A DNA stretch of 64,000 bases from Sphingomonas sp. Leaf32 (GTDB lineage: Bacteria; Pseudomonadota; Alphaproteobacteria; Sphingomonadales; Sphingomonadaceae), in assembly GCF_001421765.1 (NCBI RefSeq), contig NZ_LMLA01000001.1, positions 791,199-855,198 of the forward strand, read 5' to 3'. Shown here one piece after another: positions 8,052 through 15,807 of this stretch. The notes beneath the pieces were generated by a model, which did not search any database, was not told the DNA's origin, and saw only the letters and a list, made by a program, of their open reading frames with translations. The translations under genes and the position numbers were made by a program. How positions within the stretch are numbered: the first letter of the stretch is position 1; every line of letters starts with the position of its first letter.

Positions 8052-10337
8052 CTAGCTGCGCAGTCGTTCGATCGCCTGGGCAAGCACGACGTACAGCTTG
8101 CCCATGTCCGACGACAACAGCGTGACCCCCATCGGCGACCCGTCGCGCAACGTCAGGATGTGGCGCAACATCGCCTCGAAATCATGGATGTAGCGGTTCA
8201 CCTGATCGCGGAAGCCGTCGTCCTGGTCGTAGAGCGTCGCGATCTCGCGCGCCTGCGCGCTGTCGATCAGCCGGACCGCGCGACGGGTGAAGACACCGCG
8301 GTCGCCCTTCAGATAGGCGGCCCAAGCGGTGTCCGACACGTCGGTCGAGAGCGACCGGGCGATGTCGATCGCGGCGGAGTTCATCGCCTCGATCAGCAAC
8401 GACACCCGGCGCGAGAACTGGTCGCTATCGGCCGCTTCCCGTTCGGCCCGCGCAGCGGCCATCCGGTCGTCGAGCTGCTTGCTCGTATCGGCAATGTCGA
8501 GCATCTGCCGCGACAGCCGCTCCGATGCCTCGATCGCCGACGCGACGGCATGGTTCGCGATGGTCGACAGTTCGGCGACCTGCGAGGTCACGGCGTTGTC
8601 GACGGCATTGGCCAGCGCACGGGCGCCCTGCGTCTCCAGATCGCGCGCGGCATCGGGCAGGACCTTGGCCAGCGTATCGCGTGCCTGCTGGCTTGCCGCC
8701 TCGGCCGTGTCGCGGATGCGCAGCATGGCCTCCGACAGACGCGGTGCGGCATCTTCGGCGAAGCGGATGGTCGTGGCGATGGTGTCGTCGACGATCGTCC
8801 GCACGCCCTCGATCCGCTCCGCCCCCCGGTCGAGCGTGTCGAGCAGCGATTGCTGGACGGTCGACAGCGTGTCGCGCTGCATCGCCACGACGTCGGCAAT
8901 CGCCTCGATCGCTTCGTGGGTGCTTTCTGCGGCGGTGACCAATGCCAGCAGTTCGGGCTTGGAGCTGGCTACGACCGCACGACTGTCGGCGATGCGCGCG
9001 TCGAGCCGGTCCAGCGCGCCCGGCAGCGTTTCGTCCATCTCGCGCGCGGCGGAGTCGAGCGCGGTCAACACCTCCTCGGCAGTCGCGATGACGCGGCGGG
9101 CGGTGTCGTCGCCATTGGCCAGCGCCTCGGCCAGCGCATCGGCGACCTGCGTCAGCGCACCGACCGAACCGGCCACGGCCTGCGCCCGTTCGACCCCGGT
9201 GGTCCGCAGCCGGTCGAACCGCTCGTCGACGCCCGACAGCCCGTCGTTCAGCAGCGTCAGCAGCGCCTCGCTGTCGCGGCGGCGATCGTCGAGTTGGCTG
9301 GCCAGGCTACGGATCGATCCGTCGATCTGGGCGACGCGGGTCGCGAGCAGTTCCGCGCCCTCGCGCCCGGCGCGTTCGATCGCCGAACCGTTCGCCTCGA
9401 TCATCGCGATCGTGGCATCGCCCTGCGCGGTGATCGCCTTGCGCGATTCGTCGATGGCTGCCGCCGCGCGGTCGAGCACCGCGTCGATCGCGCCCGACAT
9501 GGTGCCGATGACACTCTCCAGACGGGCACCCGCGCTCTCGCTGGTGGCTTCCATCCGGTTCATATGCGCCGCTAGACGCTGCGCCGCGCCGCCGGCCAGG
9601 TCGTCCGCGTCCCGCGCGCTCTGCGCCACGGCGGCCAGCTGCGCATCGAGCGCGGCGACCCGTTCGCTGGCGGTCAGCCCGGTCGTCTGCAGCAGCGCCG
9701 CCATCTCCGCCGTTTCGGCATGGGCACGCGGCAGGGTGGCGAGGACCGTGGCGAGCCGTTGCTCGGTCGTCAGGCTCATGCGGTCGAGCGACGCCGTCGT
9801 CTCCCCGACCGCCGCGATCTGTTCGCGCATATCGGCGCTGATCCCGCGCAGCCGGTCGGTGGCTGCTTCGCCCAGCAGCAGCAGCGACGCGCTCTGCTCC
9901 ACTACTTCGGCCCGCGATTCGGCAAGGGTACGACGGACCGATTCCAGCACCTGCTCCAGCGCCACCGCCTCTGCCCGCATCGACTGGGCGGTGGCCGCGA
10001 AGCGGCGCGCTTCGCCGCGGCTGTTCCGCCGCAGCAGGAGCCAGGCGATGCCCAGCAGCATCGGCGGCACACACAGCGCGGAGATGAAGGTCGCCACGCC
10101 GATAGGGCCGAGCGCGGGGAGGGAGGGGGCGCTCCACGCCAGCATCCCACCGAGCCAGAGCGCGACGGCCAGCCCGGCAAGGCCGGGGCCGATCCAGTTG
10201 CGTCGGATCGGTTCCGCTTCGGGAAATGCCTCGGCCAGCCAGTGTTGCTGGTCGTCGGGCAGGGCGTCGGACGCCATGAACCCGTGGTCGGCGTCGTGGC
10301 GATGCTGATGCAGCCCGGTGATCGAACCCCCGTTCAT
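8052..10337 (-). CDS. Membrane-anchored coiled-coil protein, unknown function
   Basis: 761-residue protein that I do not recognise beyond its architecture. About 46 polar, His/Asp-rich N-terminal residues are followed by two hydrophobic helices (near residues 50-70 and 77-101), then about 600 residues of Ala/Glu/Arg/Asp-rich heptad-like helix with repeated ALDxLDARIAD-like segments, and a less repetitive C-terminal 120 residues (SDTAWAAYLKGDRGVFTRRAVRLID). It looks like a long periplasmic or cytoplasmic rod tethered by a hairpin, somewhat like a chemoreceptor signalling rod but without an HAMP domain or the receptor hairpin tip. It is followed by an ABC-type ATPase gene in the same operon and divergent from an Hpt-like gene. 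Confidence 0.7.
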   Translation of the reverse strand: MNGGSITGLHQHRHDADHGFMASDALPDDQQHWLAEAFPEAEPIRRNWIGPGLAGLAVALWLGGMLAWSAPSLPALGPIGVATFISALCVPPMLLGIAWLLLRRNSRGEARRFAATAQSMRAEAVALEQVLESVRRTLAESRAEVVEQSASLLLLGEAATDRLRGISADMREQIAAVGETTASLDRMSLTTEQRLATVLATLPRAHAETAEMAALLQTTGLTASERVAALDAQLAAVAQSARDADDLAGGAAQRLAAHMNRMEATSESAGARLESVIGTMSGAIDAVLDRAAAAIDESRKAITAQGDATIAMIEANGSAIERAGREGAELLATRVAQIDGSIRSLASQLDDRRRDSEALLTLLNDGLSGVDERFDRLRTTGVERAQAVAGSVGALTQVADALAEALANGDDTARRVIATAEEVLTALDSAAREMDETLPGALDRLDARIADSRAVVASSKPELLALVTAAESTHEAIEAIADVVAMQRDTLSTVQQSLLDTLDRGAERIEGVRTIVDDTIATTIRFAEDAAPRLSEAMLRIRDTAEAASQQARDTLAKVLPDAARDLETQGARALANAVDNAVTSQVAELSTIANHAVASAIEASERLSRQMLDIADTSKQLDDRMAAARAEREAADSDQFSRRVSLLIEAMNSAAIDIARSLSTDVSDTAWAAYLKGDRGVFTRRAVRLIDSAQAREIATLYDQDDGFRDQVNRYIHDFEAMLRHILTLRDGSPMGVTLLSSDMGKLYVVLAQAIERLRS

Positions 10338-10417
10338 GCGTGGCGGTCTAACACGATCGAACGGGCAGCGACAGCGGGGTAACGATCCGTTAACCCCGTT
10401 CGGCCTATTCCGATTCC

Positions 10418-10708
10418 ATGGCTTATGATCCCGGTGCGATCGATGCGACGCTGGCGGCGGCAGTGGGCGACGAGCCGCTGTTGATCGCCGAGCTGCGCGG
10501 GGCGTTCATCGACAGCGCCCGGCGGGTGCTGGCCGTGATGGAGACGGCGACCGGGGAGCAATGGGCAGGCGCGGCATTTCGGCTGAAAGGACTTGCCGCG
10601 AGCTTCGGCGCGGTCCGGCTGATGACGCTGGCGGCGGAAGCGGCGCTGGCACCGGTCGGCGACCAGGCGACGTTGCGCCGGCTGCACCGGGCAGTGGATC
10701 GCTTCTGA
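10418..10708 (+). CDS. Hpt-like domain protein lacking the phospho-histidine
   Basis: 96-residue all-helical protein matching the Hpt fold. The diagnostic helix reads GAAFRLKGLAASFGA, where active Hpt proteins have AHxLKG: the phospho-accepting histidine is Phe54 (codon TTT at 10577-10579). The remaining signature (LKG, SFGA) is intact, so the fold is probably kept while phosphotransfer is lost; it may bind a receiver domain or be a degenerate anti-adaptor. ATG start at 10418. It is divergent from the coiled-coil gene with 80 bases between. No histidine kinase or response regulator gene is adjacent. Confidence 0.75.
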   Translation: MAYDPGAIDATLAAAVGDEPLLIAELRGAFIDSARRVLAVMETATGEQWAGAAFRLKGLAASFGAVRLMTLAAEAALAPVGDQATLRRLHRAVDRF

Positions 10709-10740
10709 CGGGAATCCGATCCGCCCTGTTTGCACCGAAC

Positions 10741-10823
10741 GGCATCCCAGCGAAGGCCGGGATTTTCTGGTTACAGCGCGGGGCAGGAGCCGGTCGAAGC
10801 CCCGGCCTGCGCTGGGGCGACGT
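10741..10823. repeat. Imperfect palindromic dispersed repeat
   Basis: Between the Hpt-like gene and the VWA gene. The left arm contains CCCAGCGAAGGCCGGG and the right arm CCCGGCCTGCGCTGGGG, inverted around about 45 bases. The same GCGAAGGCCGGG core occurs near 42650, so this is probably a diverged copy of that extragenic repeat. Confidence 0.55.
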
Positions 10824-10845
10824 TTCCGGTCAGATGGATCAAGGC

Positions 10846-12024
10846 CTAACGGCGGCGCGAAAGTTCGCGCATCGCGGACTCCAGACCATTTATCGTCAGC
10901 GGGTACATCCGGTCGGCGAACAGGTCGCGGATCAGGCGAGTCGACTGGGTCCATTCCCAATGCGCCTGCGATGCCGGATTGATCCACGCCGCCGATCGCC
11001 AATGGGCGGTCAGCCGTTGCAGCCAGACGGCGCCGGCCTCTTCGTTATGATGTTCGACCGATCCGCCGGGCTGGACGATCTCATAGGGACTCATCGCCGC
11101 ATCGCCGACTACGACAAGCCGATATTCGGCGCCATAGGTTCGCAGCAGGTCAGCGGTCGATAGCTGCTCGGCAAAGCGGCGGCGGTTGTCGCGCCATACC
11201 CCTTCATAGATGCAGTTGTGGAAGTAGAAGAATTCAAGGTGGCGAAACTCGGCGGTGGCGGCCGAGAACAGCTCTTCGACCTGCGCGATGAACGGGTCCA
11301 TCGACCCGCCGACATCGAGGAACAGCAGCAGCTTCACCGCATTGCGCCGTGCCGGCCGCATCGCGACGTCCAGCCAGCCCCGCCGGGCGGTGTCGGCGAT
11401 GGTCGTGTCGAGGTCGAGTTCGTCGGCAATCCCGTCCCGCGCGAACCGGCGCAGGCGGCGCAGTGCGACCTTCAGGTTGCGGGTGCCGAGTTCGCGATCC
11501 TGGTCGAGATTGCGGAACTCCCGCTTCTCCCACACCTTGACCGCGCGCTTGTGCCGCCCCTCACCGCCGATCCGGATGCCCTCCGGATTGTAGCCGCCAT
11601 GGCCGAACGGACTGGTGCCGCCGGTGCCGATCCATCTCGACCCGCCATGATGCGCCTCGTCCTGCTCCGCCAATCGCTGGCGCAGGGTGTCCATCAGCGC
11701 GTCCCAGTCGCCGGTGGCGGCGATGGCGGGCATCTGTTCGGGCGTCAGATAGCGCTCGGCGACGGCGCGAAGCCATTCGGTTGGGATGGCGACCGGATCG
11801 ACGCCGGCCGGCGCGGCGATGCCGCCGAAAACCTCGCCGAAGACCCGGTCGAAGCGATCGACCAACGCTTCGTCTTTTACGAAGGTCGCCCTGGCCAGAT
11901 GATAAAGGGCGTCGAGCGTCGGTTCGATCACCCCGCGATCGATCGCGTCGATCAGGACGAGGTGTTCGCGGATGCCGACCGACAGGCCGACACGGCGGAG
12001 CGCTTCGACGAACGAATGGAACAT
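10846..12024 (-). CDS. VWA-domain CoxE-like protein
   Basis: 392-residue protein of the CoxE-like/COG3552 von Willebrand A family. The N-terminal half is helical; residues from about 200 give the VWA domain with the metal-site motif FLDVGGSMDPF (the family variant of DxSxS), a hydrophobic strand LEFFYFHNCIY, and LVVVGDAAMSPYEI as the distal MIDAS strand. Family members work with MoxR AAA ATPases as cofactor-insertion or complex-assembly chaperones; a MoxR gene lies upstream on the same strand at 14089. The start follows the GT-C gene stop by 9 bases, so it is in the same operon. Confidence 0.85.
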   Translation of the reverse strand: MFHSFVEALRRVGLSVGIREHLVLIDAIDRGVIEPTLDALYHLARATFVKDEALVDRFDRVFGEVFGGIAAPAGVDPVAIPTEWLRAVAERYLTPEQMPAIAATGDWDALMDTLRQRLAEQDEAHHGGSRWIGTGGTSPFGHGGYNPEGIRIGGEGRHKRAVKVWEKREFRNLDQDRELGTRNLKVALRRLRRFARDGIADELDLDTTIADTARRGWLDVAMRPARRNAVKLLLFLDVGGSMDPFIAQVEELFSAATAEFRHLEFFYFHNCIYEGVWRDNRRRFAEQLSTADLLRTYGAEYRLVVVGDAAMSPYEIVQPGGSVEHHNEEAGAVWLQRLTAHWRSAAWINPASQAHWEWTQSTRLIRDLFADRMYPLTINGLESAMRELSRRR

Positions 12025-12033
12025 CGCGGCAGG

Positions 12034-13401
12034 CTACCGCATCGCGGCGTACAGGCGCCAGTGCGTGCCGGACAGCCCGGCCGGATCGCCGCGTGCGATC
12101 TCGCGATAAGGCCGGCCACACCAGCGCGGGGCGTCGGGAAAGGCCGCTTCGCCGTCGCGTTCGACGAAGTGGAAATGGGCGGGAGGGCAGGGGGTGTCGG
12201 CCAAGGTCAGCGGATAATGCTGCGACCAGGCGGCTGCGATCAGGATCGCGCTCGATCGCGGATAGTCGACCGATACCTTCGCGCCGTGCGGTGCGATACG
12301 CGCCAAGGTCGCCACCGCCCGGCCCGGATCGCCCCGCAGATTGCGGATCATCGTGACATCGGCGAACGCGGCATTGACCAGAAACGCCAGCGCGACCCCG
12401 CTCGCCAGCCATCGCCCGATCGGTCGGTTCCATGCGATCGGCAGGGCGATCGCCGCCAGCAGCAACAGCGGCGGCACCACGACGACATAATAACGCGATG
12501 CGCCGCTGTTCGGCAGCGCGAGCAATGCCACCAGCAGCGGGAGGGCGCAGGCGATGATCGCAAGTCGCACCATCCGGTCGTGCACATGACTTGCAAGATA
12601 GCCAAGCAGCAGCAGGACGAGGACGGAGCCGACCGTGCCGTTCACCAACTGGCGCATCGCGTCCAGCCATTTGCTCCAGTCATGCGCTTCGCGATTGCCG
12701 AGGTGGAAGCCCGTCCCGCCCGCCGTCGCCGCGATCCACGCCACCGCGACCAGCAGGAAAGCAACGATGGCCGCCGGCGCGAACAGGGCGATGCCGTCGA
12801 ATAGACCCCGCCGCCAGCCGGCCTGGCGAACCCGCTCCACCAGGACCCACAGCGCAAGGATCGCTAGGCCGAAGACCATCGTGGCCTGCGCCAGACAGCC
12901 GAGCAACGCGGCGATCGCCAACGCGGTCGACGGCTTCGTCCGCGCAGGATCGGCCAGCCAGCGATCGGCGATGCCGATGGCGCATACCCAGGCTAGGAGC
13001 ATCGGTGCATAGCCGCGCGCTTCCGCGCCATAGGTGAACAGGAAGGGGGGGAGACAGAACGCGATGGCAGCAAGGATCGCGGGTGCCGACCCCCGCCGCG
13101 CGGCAATGTGCGCGGCGACGACGATCGTCGCGGTACTGCTGGCGATCGACAGCGCGCGCTGGAGTATCGGCGGCGCGTCCGGTCCGACGAGTTGCAGCCA
13201 GATCGTGTTCAGATGATGATTGTTGTCGTGATTGATCTGGAACAGCACGCCGGCCGGCGTCGCCACCTCCTGAGCGAAGATCGCCGACCACGCCTCGTCC
13301 AGCCACAGCCCGCCGCGTGCCGCCAGACTCCGCAGCACCAGCCCCACCAGCGCAACGCCGATGATCCAGACCCATTGCGCCCGCCCGATGCCCGTCCCCA
13401 T
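12034..13401 (-). CDS. GT-C-fold polytopic membrane protein, putative glycosyltransferase
   Basis: 455-residue integral membrane protein with about ten hydrophobic helices. Early in the protein, GGLWLDEAWSAIFAQ is the acidic first-loop motif of GT-C (ArnT/PMT-like) lipid-linked-sugar glycosyltransferases, followed by HDNNHHLNTIWL and YGAEARGYAPMLLAW, also typical of that class. The last 100 residues form a soluble domain (TLARIAPHGAKVSVDYPRSS). Donor and acceptor are unknown. It is cotranscribed with the downstream VWA gene and upstream CHAP gene. Confidence 0.72.
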   Translation of the reverse strand: MGTGIGRAQWVWIIGVALVGLVLRSLAARGGLWLDEAWSAIFAQEVATPAGVLFQINHDNNHHLNTIWLQLVGPDAPPILQRALSIASSTATIVVAAHIAARRGSAPAILAAIAFCLPPFLFTYGAEARGYAPMLLAWVCAIGIADRWLADPARTKPSTALAIAALLGCLAQATMVFGLAILALWVLVERVRQAGWRRGLFDGIALFAPAAIVAFLLVAVAWIAATAGGTGFHLGNREAHDWSKWLDAMRQLVNGTVGSVLVLLLLGYLASHVHDRMVRLAIIACALPLLVALLALPNSGASRYYVVVVPPLLLLAAIALPIAWNRPIGRWLASGVALAFLVNAAFADVTMIRNLRGDPGRAVATLARIAPHGAKVSVDYPRSSAILIAAAWSQHYPLTLADTPCPPAHFHFVERDGEAAFPDAPRWCGRPYREIARGDPAGLSGTHWRLYAAMR

Positions 13402-13442
13402 GGCCGAGCGTCTAACCGATACCGCCGGTATCCGTCACCTCC

Positions 13443-13985
13443 TCAGCGGGCGTAGGCGTCGATCAGCGAACCGACATAGTCGGGCGTGGCGCTGCTTAGT
13501 TCGGTCGCGGGGCGGGGGCCGTAGATGAAGCCGTGGGTCGGATATTCCGAACTGCCCAGCCCCTGCGAATCGCGGTACCACACCTTCACCCGCGTCCAGT
13601 CGCCCTTCGCCGAGACGTCGAACACGGTGACGTCCTGTTCGACCGCACCGCGCACGCCGTTGATCCGCGACCAGTTGGCGTGGGTCACCATCGCCACGCG
13701 CGGCTCGACCACCCGGCTGATGACGAGGACATGGCCCAATGGCAATCGCGCGGTCTTTGTGAAGGTCAACACGGCGCCGACGCGCGGGGTGTGGCCGCGC
13801 GGATAACGGCCCTGCGCCTGATCCCACCACGTCCAGGCATCACCATAGATTTCGACCCCGGATGCAGCCCGCGCGAAAGGCACGCACTGTCCGACATAGT
13901 CGAGCAGCGAACGTGCCCCGAGCGGGAAGCTGGCGGCACCGGCGAAGATTAGGAGCAAGACGCCCCGGACAAGCGAACCGAACAT
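13443..13985 (-). CDS. Exported CHAP-domain amidase/peptidase
   Basis: 180-residue protein starting at the ATG at 13985, although an open frame continues further upstream. Residues 1-24 form a signal peptide (MFGSLVRGVLLLIFAGAASF). The CHAP catalytic cysteine is C34 in GQCVPFAR, followed by the typical YGDAWTWWDQA, and the catalytic histidine is H85 in LGHVLVI. CHAP enzymes cleave peptidoglycan amide bonds. Short size and no extra binding domain suggest a periplasmic enzyme. It lies between MoxR and the GT-C gene on the same strand. Confidence 0.8.
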   Translation of the reverse strand: MFGSLVRGVLLLIFAGAASFPLGARSLLDYVGQCVPFARAASGVEIYGDAWTWWDQAQGRYPRGHTPRVGAVLTFTKTARLPLGHVLVISRVVEPRVAMVTHANWSRINGVRGAVEQDVTVFDVSAKGDWTRVKVWYRDSQGLGSSEYPTHGFIYGPRPATELSSATPDYVGSLIDAYAR

Positions 13986-14088
13986 GGCGTCGATTGTGAG
14001 GGAAGGATGGTCGCCAATCGGTTGGGATTTATGGTTAACGACAGGTTGAAGCGACGCGCCGCCGCTCGGGCGGAACGCCTTGTCGCGC

Positions 14089-14949
14089 TCAGCCGCCTTT
14101 GCGTCGGTGGAGGAAAGCAAGCCGCTCGAACAACATAACGTCGGCCTCGTTCTTCAACAGCGCACCGTGCAGCGGGGGTATCGCTCTGGCCGGATCGTGC
14201 GACGCCAGCACCTCCAGCGGCATGTCGTCGTGCAGCAGCAGTTTCAGCCAGTCGATCAGTTCGCTGGTCGACGGCTTCTTCTTCAGCCCCGGCGTCTCGC
14301 GCACCGCGAAGAACAGGTCGAGCGCGCGGTTGACCAGCAACGTTTGGATGCCTGGGAAATGCACGTCGAGGATCGCCTGCATCGTCGTCCGGTCGGGGAA
14401 GCGGATATAATGGAAGAAGCACCGGCGCAGGAAGGCGTCGGGCAGTTCCTTCTCGTTGTTCGACGTGATGACCACGACCGGCCGCTCGCGCGCGGTCACC
14501 CGTTCGCCGGTTTCGTACACATCGAACGCCATCCGATCGAGTTCGTGCAGCAGGTCGTTGGGGAATTCGATGTCCGCCTTGTCGACCTCGTCGATCAGCA
14601 GTACCGGCAGGGTCGGGCTGGTGAACGCCTCCCACAGCTTGCCCCGGCGGATATAGTTGGCGATGTCGTGGACGCGCGGATCGCCGAGTTGCCCGTCGCG
14701 CAGCCGCGCCACGGCGTCATATTCGTACAGCCCCTGTTGCGCCTGGGTGGTCGACTTGACGTTCCATTCGATCAGCGGCGCGCCGAGCGCCCGTGCGATC
14801 TCCTGTGCCAGTACGGTCTTGCCGGTGCCCGGCTCGCCCTTGACCAGCAGCGGACGGCGCAGCGTCACCGCCGCGTTGACCGCGACCTTCAGGTCATCGG
14901 TCGCGACATATCCTTCGGTTCCCTCGAAGCGCATCGGCGGTATCGTCAT
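14089..14949 (-). CDS. MoxR-family AAA+ ATPase
   Basis: 286-residue AAA+ ATPase. Walker A is GEPGTGKTVLAQEIARAL (about residue 38), Walker B LPVLLIDEVDKAD, sensor-1 VVITSNNEKELPDAFLRRC with the arginine finger, and FFAVRETPGLKKKPSTSEL in the lid. MoxR ATPases remodel complexes together with VWA proteins; a CoxE-like VWA gene lies three genes downstream. The gene follows the 218-residue protein by 33 bases. Confidence 0.92.
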   Translation of the reverse strand: MTIPPMRFEGTEGYVATDDLKVAVNAAVTLRRPLLVKGEPGTGKTVLAQEIARALGAPLIEWNVKSTTQAQQGLYEYDAVARLRDGQLGDPRVHDIANYIRRGKLWEAFTSPTLPVLLIDEVDKADIEFPNDLLHELDRMAFDVYETGERVTARERPVVVITSNNEKELPDAFLRRCFFHYIRFPDRTTMQAILDVHFPGIQTLLVNRALDLFFAVRETPGLKKKPSTSELIDWLKLLLHDDMPLEVLASHDPARAIPPLHGALLKNEADVMLFERLAFLHRRKGG

Positions 14950-14982
14950 GGCACCAGCGATAGGCGACGCCGCGAACGCGCG

Positions 14983-15639
14983 CTACCCGCGGCTTTCCGC
15001 CCGCGCGACCAGCAGGTCCCACAATCCCCGATGCTGGGCCAGCAGCTGCTGCAGGCCGAACGTCATCGCGCGTTCGACCGGCGCCTCGGCGGTGACGGTA
15101 TCGATCAGGCGCAGCGTCTGCGCGGTCGAGGGCAGGATGACGGGAACCGGCTCCAGCCCCATCCGGATCGCGGTGGCGTCCAGCGGGCGACGGATCACCG
15201 GCCAGTCGAGCGTGACGGCGATCGCCGCGCCCAGCGCGCAGCCGGGTCGGACCGATCGCGCCAGCAGGTCGATGGCATGGCGTTGCGCCGCCAGCGCTGC
15301 TTCGGCCGCCGCCTGTCCCGGCGTGCCCGGCGGCGGACCGACCGCGGCGGATACACGGATCAGATAGGCGCGCTCTTCGGCAAAGCCCGCCGCCGCCTGT
15401 TCCAGCCACGGCCCGGCGGATGGGTGCAGGTTGGATCGCGCGGCATGGTCGACAACACCCGGGTGGCGCCCATGCAGCGAACAGAGCTGGTGCAGTGCGT
15501 CGGCCACATCGCGCAGCAGGGCGTCGCCGCCTGCCAGCCGCTCGGGGGCGTCATGCCCGGCGCTGCCATCGGCGAGAACGATCCGCGACAGCCGTTCTGC
15601 CGTGTCGCAACCATCCCTGTTTGCAATCGCCACTATCAA
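14983..15639 (-). CDS. Conserved hypothetical protein (218 aa)
   Basis: Alanine-rich, mainly helical soluble protein that I cannot assign with certainty. There is no signal peptide or membrane helix. Segments such as GDALLRDVADALHQLCSLHGRHPGVVDHAA and ERAMTFGLQQLLAQHRGLWDLLVARAE suggest a conserved domain of the sphingomonad-specific type. The start is TTG at 15639 or the GTG two codons later. It is the first gene of the minus-strand MoxR-CHAP-GT-C-VWA run. Confidence 0.6.
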   Translation of the reverse strand: MIVAIANRDGCDTAERLSRIVLADGSAGHDAPERLAGGDALLRDVADALHQLCSLHGRHPGVVDHAARSNLHPSAGPWLEQAAAGFAEERAYLIRVSAAVGPPPGTPGQAAAEAALAAQRHAIDLLARSVRPGCALGAAIAVTLDWPVIRRPLDATAIRMGLEPVPVILPSTAQTLRLIDTVTAEAPVERAMTFGLQQLLAQHRGLWDLLVARAESRG

Positions 15640-15772
15640 CCGCCGGCTCCCATGACTTCGTCACGGCGGGTATGGCGACAATAGATAACCCAAGCGCGTA
15701 GGAATACGGTTGCCGCGATTTTAACCGCGGTGTCCGGCCAATTAACGGGACCGGAACTGTCCCGAAACGAAG

Positions 15773-15802
15773 CGCCCCGGCGCTTTGGTAAGGGCCGGGG
15801 CG
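15773..15802 (-). terminator. Possible terminator of rpoD
   Basis: Perfect 9-base inverted repeat CGCCCCGGC/GCCGGGGCG with a 12-base loop, starting 5 bases after the rpoD stop. The run of T after it on the minus strand is weak (CTTCGTTTC), so termination may be inefficient. Confidence 0.5.
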
Positions 15803-15807
15803 GTACG

